A stretch of 25,860 bases of DNA, from the NCBI GenBank assembly GCA_002081555.1, contig MZNV01000795.1, positions 1-25,860 on the forward strand, read 5' to 3'. Each line of letters starts with the position of its first letter. Within the stretch, counting starts at the first letter, position 1. Position numbers and translations under genes: made by a program. Positions 21,001-25,860 of the stretch are shown one piece after another. This DNA comes from Protostelium mycophagum (Eukaryota; Evosea; Variosea; Protosteliida; Protosteliaceae). Below the pieces are notes generated by a model, which did no database searches, was not told the DNA's origin, and saw only the letters and a list, made by a program, of their open reading frames with translations.

Positions 21001-22468
21001 GTTCCCAGAACACCGGAAAAGTGATGGCCAAATTCAAATTCATCCAAAAATTGAACGAGGCGACACCATTTAAACCGTGGATCCACATCAACCCCACAGA
21101 ATCGCTCCTGGTCAGTTTTTCTTCTTTTATTATACAGTTGTAGATACATGTATTTTATGTTGCGATTTTATGCTGAGATAGATTTCACTGTGTTGGCGGC
21201 TTTGCCGCAGACAAAAGCTTTGAAGAATTTACTGGTGTGAACAATACAACGGCAGAGCCACAAGTACCAAAACATACAAATGCATCGATAAAACGTATCA
21301 TGGTGCTCCCCATAGAGAGATCTCATGTCAAACTATTCTCACATTTCGTACGAGGAGAATGTACATCATTGATCTATTTTTAGGTGCAGGGTGGTACGGT
21401 CCCCATCACGCTCACCATTTTGGTACAAAAAATGACAGCACTTGATTTGAATTTGGGAAAACAGACACTATCCGATATTCTCATTCTCGCTCTCGAAAAC
21501 GGTAACTCATTTTACGTAAGTACAAATTTCTGCCAAATTTCACTGAAGTTCCCCTGAAATCTCGCAGTTAACAGTGAAGGGAGAATGGCTGCCGAGTTGT
21601 TTTGGGTCGTTACTTACGCATCTTGTGCGGTTCCCTGGGCCTGTCAGGACGTCACAGCCTTTACCCCCAGACTCGGAGAATTGTCTCAGCATCCCAAAAG
21701 AACTCTGGCGGATTGTAGATTTCATATACAGAAAGGGCATCGACTTGGTACGAAATTTCGATGATATTTCGCCGGAAGATTTCTGACAGGTTCCAGGAAA
21801 ATCTATTTTTAGAAGACGGGCTGGAGAGCGAACTCGATCAAATACGACAGTGCTTAGACACCGGAGAATCTTTTGAGGATTACAATATCCTTGAAATTTC
21901 CATGAAATTCCACGATTTTTTTGGCTCTGCCACAAGCTAATTTTTCTAAACATGAAATCTTTTAAAGCTCTTTTCAATATGAAAAAATCTCAAAAAATCC
22001 AGCAGAATTTCACAGAAATTTCCTTGACTTTTCACGTTTCAGCCCTCATTCCATGGCTCAGACGCTCATCGGCTTTTTAGAGAGTCTCGCAGAGCCGGTG
22101 ATTCCCTACGCATTCTTCGACCAACTGCTGGAATGTTACACCTACAACCAGTGTAAAAACGTGGTCAGAAACCTGTCAGCTGTGCATTACAGCACTTTTT
22201 GTTACGTAATCGCATTCCTTCGCGAGTTTCTGAGCAAGTTCCCGAGGAGTCCCATGTTGCGGGAGAGACTGGGTGCGTGTTTGAAATTTGAATTTCGGTT
22301 TTGGCGGGAGAATGACGATCTACAGCGGGTACTTTTGGAAAGGCGATGATACGGCGGAGGGAGGCTGCGGACCGCAGTTACATGCAACCGATTGGAAGGA
22401 AGCGGACTGACATTATTGACAATTTTTTAAACCCGGAGAATGAGCTCTCTCTTGGACAGAAAACTTAA
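18007..22468 (+). CDS. OCRL/INPP5B-like inositol polyphosphate 5-phosphatase with ASH and RhoGAP domains
   Basis: Seventeen exons: 18007-18143, 18204-18305, 18489-18606, 19052-19168, 19298-19485, 19659-19767, 20118-20227, 20269-20332, 20385-20453, 20739-20864, 20919-20960, 21009-21110, 21384-21515, 21568-21747, 21797-21884, 22036-22272, 22326-22468; 687 residues. The 5-phosphatase domain (about 47-335) has TWNVNG, GFQELD, GNKAGVAVRF, NSHLNAH, WIGDLNYR, RTPAWCDRI and SDHKPV, so all catalytic motifs are present. The ASH domain (about 345-480) contains KFKFIQKLNEATPFKPW and WLPSCFG. The RhoGAP-like domain (about 490-660) contains GFLESLAEPVIPYAFF. OCRL proteins remove the 5-phosphate of PI(4,5)P2 on endosomes, Golgi and cilium base; their RhoGAP lacks catalytic activity. 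No N-terminal PH domain is seen. One intron is of AT-AC type. Confidence 0.93.
20865..20918 (+). other. Stopless 54-nt intron in the ASH-coding part
   Basis: GTGAAA ... AAACAG ends, a multiple of three, no stop in frame. Removing it joins ELDFGQ to VRFGNPVCRTV, which aligns better with OCRL ASH domains than the read-through does. A similar 48-nt intron lies at 20961-21008. Confidence 0.65.
20961..21008 (+). other. Stopless 48-nt intron in the ASH-coding part
   Basis: GTGAAG ... TCCCAG ends, a multiple of three, open in frame. Splicing joins TVNIK to NTGKVMAKFKF, restoring the beta-strand spacing expected of an ASH/MSP-like fold. Confidence 0.65.
21885..22035 (+). other. U12-type AT-AC intron in the OCRL-like gene
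   Basis: The intron starts ATATCCTTGA right after an exon ending GATTACA. Near its 3' end is TTTCCTTGAC (22019-22028), matching the U12 branch-point consensus TTCCTTRAC, and it closes at AC (22034-22035). This choice alone restores the frame: joining A|GT gives DYSFSPHSMAQTLIG, the same length as human OCRL across this segment. No GT donor lies nearby, and the closest AG acceptor puts the exon out of frame. Length 151 nt. Confidence 0.85.
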
Positions 22469-22929
22469 TGAAAGGAAATTAATTCGTTTTTTGGCTCGAG
22501 AAATCAATATCTATTAATTAAATCACGAATGTATTTCTGAATCTATTTCAATTTTATGGACGTTTAAATTCTGATGGTCTCTACCAAAAAGATTATTTTG
22601 CTGACCTTCGGCTGTGAAACTGTTTAGATCTCAAATAACACTGGATGTGATGTTGTAATGATCTTGTTTACTTACACATTTTTGTTGGTTAAGATTCATT
22701 TTGATTATTTTATGTGCAGGCAACAGCTACAAGTCCGACGGAGAAGAAACCTTTCCGTCGCAGGAACAATGTATGCATCAGAGCATGAGACCTGCATGAG
22801 TTGACTTTCCGGGGATTCAGAAGAACAGTGTCCAAAATGAATCTTCCGTAATTCTCCGATAAACTTTGAGTGATAACGACAGCAATTGGAACTCCGCACA
22901 TTTAATCACTTTCTTTCATTCACACAGGA
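22469..22929. other. 461-bp intergenic region before the sulfoxide reductase gene
   Basis: The first 240 bp are A/T-rich. On the minus strand 22901-22710 a short frame beginning MCGVPIAVVITQSL is open for 63 codons, but no family, neighbour exon or conserved motif supports a gene. Otherwise nothing is seen. Confidence 0.4.
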
Positions 22930-23986
22930 ATGTCCAAGAGAAAGATGGGAGAACAAGCGAAATCAGTTGAGGCAACGCATACGGAGGGAGATCATACTGA
23001 ATTCACCGTATCAAACAAGTCTGGTGTGGCTAAACAGGAGTTCTACGAGAATCTCATCAAAGAGGCCAAGTCTATCATTGAAGGAGAGACCGACCTCACG
23101 TCCAATGCTTCCAATCTGTCATCGCTTATTTATCACGGCTTGAATCAGAGAGACCCTAATGCGAAGATCAACTGGGCTGGCTTCTACTTTATGAGGAAGA
23201 ACAAGAAGGGGACCGGAAATGAATTGGTACTCGGCCCCTTCCAAGGTATGTCATGATCATGATCAGAAACAATTCATTTCTGAGGCGAGAAGGCCAGATC
23301 GCTTGCATAAGGATTTCCGTTGGTAGAGGAGTCTGTGGAACTTGTGTCCAGTCTGGTGTCACACAGGTTCGCCTCTCCATGTTGCAAATCTATCTCCATC
23401 GATCTTTTTTGCAAGAAAGATGTTCTCGAATATTGTAATTTTTCTAGTATCATTGGATTTATCTTTATGTTGATTTATAATGTTTTTGCATGTTGTTTTT
23501 CGGCTTTACATAACAATGTCTTTTTGGCAACAGAAAGATCTGTTGCATTTGTGTTCCGGCCTCTCAATATAAACTGAGAGCAATAGGTAGTACCTGATGT
23601 CCACGCATTCCCCGGTCACATCGCCTGTGACTCTGCCTCCAACTCTGAGATCGTCGTTCCCATCAAGCTGAAGGTCCGTCTCTCTTTTTACATTCTTATC
23701 GTGAATCTTCACGGTGGTTACCGTGGAATTTAACGAGCAGTTAAAATTCAAAAATTCAAATTTTGAATCTGAGCTTTGCCGCGAAGTTTTTTTTATAAAC
23801 ACTTGAATTTCAAACATTTGGCACAACTGATGTCTATAGCGAGGAGGGGAAGAAACTATTGTGGGAGTGCTGGACATTGACAGCGCAGAGCTCAACACTT
23901 TTGACGAAGAAGACAAAAAAGGGCTGGAGCAGCTCATCGCCGACTTTGTGGGATCATCAACGAATTTCGAGGCCCTGGCGCCATAA
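22930..23986 (+). CDS. Free methionine-(R)-sulfoxide reductase (GAF domain)
   Basis: Four exons, 22930-23245, 23293-23366, 23587-23673 and 23840-23986; 207 residues. The whole protein after about residue 45 is one GAF domain of the fRMsr family: NWAGFYFM, LVLGPFQG, GRGVCGTCVQSG, VPDVHAFPGHIACDSASNSE and GVLDIDSAELNTFDEED. It reduces free Met-R-sulfoxide to methionine with thioredoxin. The three conserved cysteines are present (IACIRI, GVCGT, HIACDS), so the enzyme should be active. The start at 22930 is the first ATG after the 5' region. The N-terminal 40 residues are polar and unlike the core. AATAAA is found two bases after the stop. The 220- and 166-nt introns are the longest. Confidence 0.93.
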
Positions 23987-24299
23987 GAATAAATGTGTTT
24001 GTGTTGTTTGTGAGTTGTGAGTTATCGAATCTGTATTGCAAGAGACCCAACGATCTGTGGAGCTGGCATCATCGTTGCATATGATATGGAGACAGGTCTC
24101 AATAACACAACCGCGTAAGTGTGCAAACTGTTGAATGTTCTCTTCCTCTTTGCCTCTAACGAGATATTTCTCTGAAAAGCGAGATTCTTCTAAGCCCGAA
24201 ATTTGACTTTTCTGACCCGATCCGATGGTGGATTTCCCCCAAAAATTGATCATTTCCCGATTTTGGGATGGCCCAAAAAACAAAAACAAACAGACGATC
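23987..24299 (+). promoter_or_regulatory. Promoter and 5' UTR with intron and overlapping uORF, before the four-helix protein
   Basis: A canonical intron (24115-24293, GTAAGT ... AAACAG) lies upstream of the chosen start. Spliced, the leader carries a 12-codon uORF starting at 24086 (METGLNNTTARS) whose stop TGA overlaps the main start as ATGA at 24300. No frame extends the main protein upstream. Confidence 0.4.
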
Positions 24300-25181
24300 A
24301 TGATAAACAACGGTTATAGAGGGTTAAATGATGCGGCGAACAACCTTGGTGTAAATGTGTGGCGAGTCGTCACACTTGTGTGGGCTGGTGCCTCTCTTGT
24401 GAGATCATCAATATCTGTTGACATTAATATTCATCTTACTGTAGTTGATGGGAGTGGTCTCTATGGCAGCAAAAGCAGAAGACTTGGATTGGCCATATGA
24501 GCTTGGTATTGGGAATGGTGGCATCTTCTACGCTATCGTTGGATTCTTTGGAATCGTTGCGCTAGTCACGAAGAATTCAAAGACAGTCAAGACGGTTTGT
24601 GAATTTCATCAAGATAACATCTAATGCAAAGCAGTATGCAAGCACGGTTGTCGTGGTTGTTTCATTATTGACTGTGTATTACTTGTATAGAAGCATCATC
24701 GATCAACACAGAATCTTGAGACCTGTCCTCTGCACTCTCGCCATGGCCTTTATTTGTGTAGGATTATGTGGCGCGATCTATTACTTTCTGACATGTACAG
24801 ACCTTGTGGACCATTTGCAATCACAGATACCATCATCTTCTAGTGATGAGAGAGAATAACAGAGTAGATCTTGAGCTTGGAGAGGTAAGTCCGCGAAAAA
24901 CCCGCATCATTTTTTAATCATTGCAGACTTCACATGAATTGCAACAAGTCCCTCCGACTCTGCGTGCACCAGGTAATTCATTCGTTCTCAATATAAAGAT
25001 GACATCCACAGTTCCTGCACCAGGATATGCTCTGCCTCCTCATCTGCACAACCAAAACGACAAGTTATTTAACCGGGGAAACGCCATATCTGGGGCTCCC
25101 ACCATCACGGCAACAAACCAGACAGATTACCGCTTTGATAATAATCCATTTTCAAGAAGCAACACAAGCACTGTCTCATAA
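24300..25181 (+). CDS. Four-helix membrane protein with Pro/Asn-rich tail, unknown function
   Basis: Six exons: 24300-24398, 24445-24594, 24632-24794, 24844-24884, 24927-24972, 25012-25181; 222 residues. Helices: about 19-42 (VWRVVTLVWAGASLLMGVVS), 60-77 (GGIFYAIVGFFGIVALVT), 86-105 (TVVVVVSLLTVYYLY) and 114-138 (LAMAFICVGLCGAIYYFLTL). The last 80 residues are hydrophilic, presumably cytosolic, with PPHLHNQND and DNNPFSRSN. I do not recognise the family; the layout is tetraspan-like, but the large second loop and CCG motif of tetraspanins are absent. The join 24794/24844 uses a GTACAG donor. Without it the protein would stop early at 24859, ending SSSSDERE, so two C-termini are possible. Confidence 0.75.
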
Positions 25182-25378
25182 AGACGATAAATGAATAATA
25201 TTTTTGTTGATTTCACTTCTTACTGCAACTTGGAGAAAGTCCAATGATTATCACAGACCAAAAAGAAAATAATAAACAAAATAACCAAATTTTGGAAGAA
25301 GCGCAGGAATATTACCTGGTTTGTTTCAATCAGGCGAGTGAATGATAGGAGTTGTAGCAAAATGATTTTTTGGTTGCT

Positions 25379-25611
25379 ATGGAAGATACAAAATTAGAGA
25401 AGAGTGGGGGGAAGGGCTCAGAAACAAATATCAAGCTAGATAGAGGAAGGTCTTTTCGAATTTTGCAAACCGAGAGCAGTAATCCAAAAGAACCTGTCAG
25501 TTTTGTCTTCTGTACACTCGGTAACTCGCTACCTTCTTGGACCCGTTTGGTTCATCTTCATCTCTGATCAATGTGACATCAGGATTCATCCCAGAGACGC
25601 GAAAAAAATAA
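25379..25611 (+). CDS. Possible small two-exon gene, unknown function
   Basis: Exon 25379-25520 begins MEDTKLEKSGGKGSETN and splices (GTAACT ... CATCAG) to 25583-25611, giving 56 residues ending GFIPETRKK. A rival frame over 25434-25630 is also open without splicing and reads FCKPRAVIQKNLSVLSSVHS then YLLGPVWFIFIS. It could belong to the next gene. The sequence does not decide between them. Confidence 0.25.
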
Positions 25612-25679
25612 ACGTGACGTATGAGGAGATGGTGCATCTGCGTGGAGAAGCACAAATTTGATTCGATCATCAGAAGACC

Positions 25680-25860
25680 ATGGCAAGCCCCGCAAGATCA
25701 CAACAGACATCCGAAACTTCAGAGGTATTCCAAGATGACATTATGCATGGCCAACCCGAAACATCCTCAGAGATTGAAAACAATACACGAAGTGGCATAC
25801 TTACATGCCTTGAAATCACATCAGAGATACTCAAGATGATCATCTCCCAACATGACAGAA
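25680..25860 (+). CDS. 5' end of a gene running off the window
   Basis: Open from an ATG in good context (GACCATGG) to the window edge, 60 residues: MASPARSQQTSETSEVFQDD, then a polar stretch and an amphipathic helix (LTCLEITSEILKMIISQ). It starts just after an AG (ATCATCAG), so it might also be an internal exon continuing the upstream frame. The function is unknown. Confidence 0.45.
   Translation, partial: MASPARSQQTSETSEVFQDDIMHGQPETSSEIENNTRSGILTCLEITSEILKMIISQHDR

Larger units (their letters stand above)
2791..21932. repeat. Dispersed GC-rich micro-hairpins (GGC-N3-GCC core) in long introns
   Basis: Members: 2791-2801, 3465-3481, 3525-3539, 19563-19575, 20016-20032, 21196-21208, 21251-21259 and 21922-21932. 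Each is a 3- to 7-bp GC stem (GCGGC/GCCGC or GCAGC/GCTGC) closed by a 3-nt loop (TCT, TTT, ACA, TGT or AGA). All lie in introns longer than 135 nt. Weaker relatives are at 20561 and 23771. Several are followed by CAGACAAAA-like sequence. Confidence 0.6.

Noticed and set aside
21540-21977. 145-codon minus-strand open frame opposite the OCRL-like gene
   Set aside because: The plus strand carries clear, in-phase OCRL exons with conserved motifs here.
22036-22038. AG acceptor at 22041-22042 for the intron before the RhoGAP exon
   Set aside because: It leaves the downstream exon out of frame with the upstream exon, and no GT donor exists to pair with it; the AT-AC pair fits instead.
1-25860. A dedicated multi-gene system or biosynthetic cluster
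   Set aside because: Neighbouring genes belong to unrelated conserved eukaryotic families on alternating strands, and no shared pathway is evident beyond a general membrane-lipid theme.
1-25860. tRNA, rRNA or other structural RNA genes
   Set aside because: No A-box/B-box pairs, cloverleaf-like stretches or rRNA-like sequence were recognised by eye; a covariance-model scan would be needed to be certain.

Overview
The window reads as a compact nuclear genome of a single-celled eukaryote. Genes lie on both strands and are split by many very short GT-AG introns, often 42-55 nt and commonly ending TTTCAG or TTGTAG. Intergenic gaps are mostly 50-500 bp. I cannot name the species. The mix of an OCRL/INPP5B-type phosphatase with ASH and RhoGAP domains, a short coronin, a microbial (type I) rhodopsin and a U12-type AT-AC intron points to a free-living protist rather than an animal, plant or higher fungus. 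All exon models were built by hand: each listed junction has canonical ends and keeps the reading frame, and family motifs continue across the joins.

Layout. 1-480: fossil 3' part of a retroviral-type integrase. 591-2099 (-): VAP, a tail-anchored MSP-domain ER receptor. 2186-4173 (+): beta subunit of protein geranylgeranyltransferase I, divergent from VAP with only 86 bp between start codons. 4351-5270 (-): poorly resolved coding-like pieces, one recalling TMEM231. 5282-7141 (+): N-myristoylation signal, leucine-rich repeats and EF hands in one protein. 7247-9604 (+): UBXN7-type p97 adaptor (UBA-UAS-UIM-UBX). About 9790-10171 (-): decayed ankyrin-repeat sequence. 10439-10737 (+): 84-residue secreted or membrane Cys/Gly/Ala-rich protein. 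10886-13615 (-): divergent lipin with altered catalytic motifs. 13968-15011 (-): proton-pump-type rhodopsin. 15012-16345: mostly empty, with a weak Tc1/mariner-like scrap. 16346-17825 (+): coronin. 18007-22468 (+): OCRL/INPP5B-like phosphatase with 17 exons. 22930-23986 (+): free methionine-(R)-sulfoxide reductase. 24300-25181 (+): four-helix membrane protein of unknown role. 25379-25860: a small uncertain gene and the 5' end of another.

This is mainly ordinary housekeeping content with a membrane and lipid flavour: an ER contact-site receptor, a lipin relative, a phosphoinositide phosphatase and a prenyltransferase. I see no operon or dedicated gene cluster. The most notable signals are the AT-AC intron in the phosphatase gene, the lipin homologue with degenerate HAD motifs, the myristoylated LRR/EF-hand fusion, the eukaryotic DTE rhodopsin, the small Cys/Gly-rich protein, and a family of tiny GC-rich hairpins found only in the longer introns.
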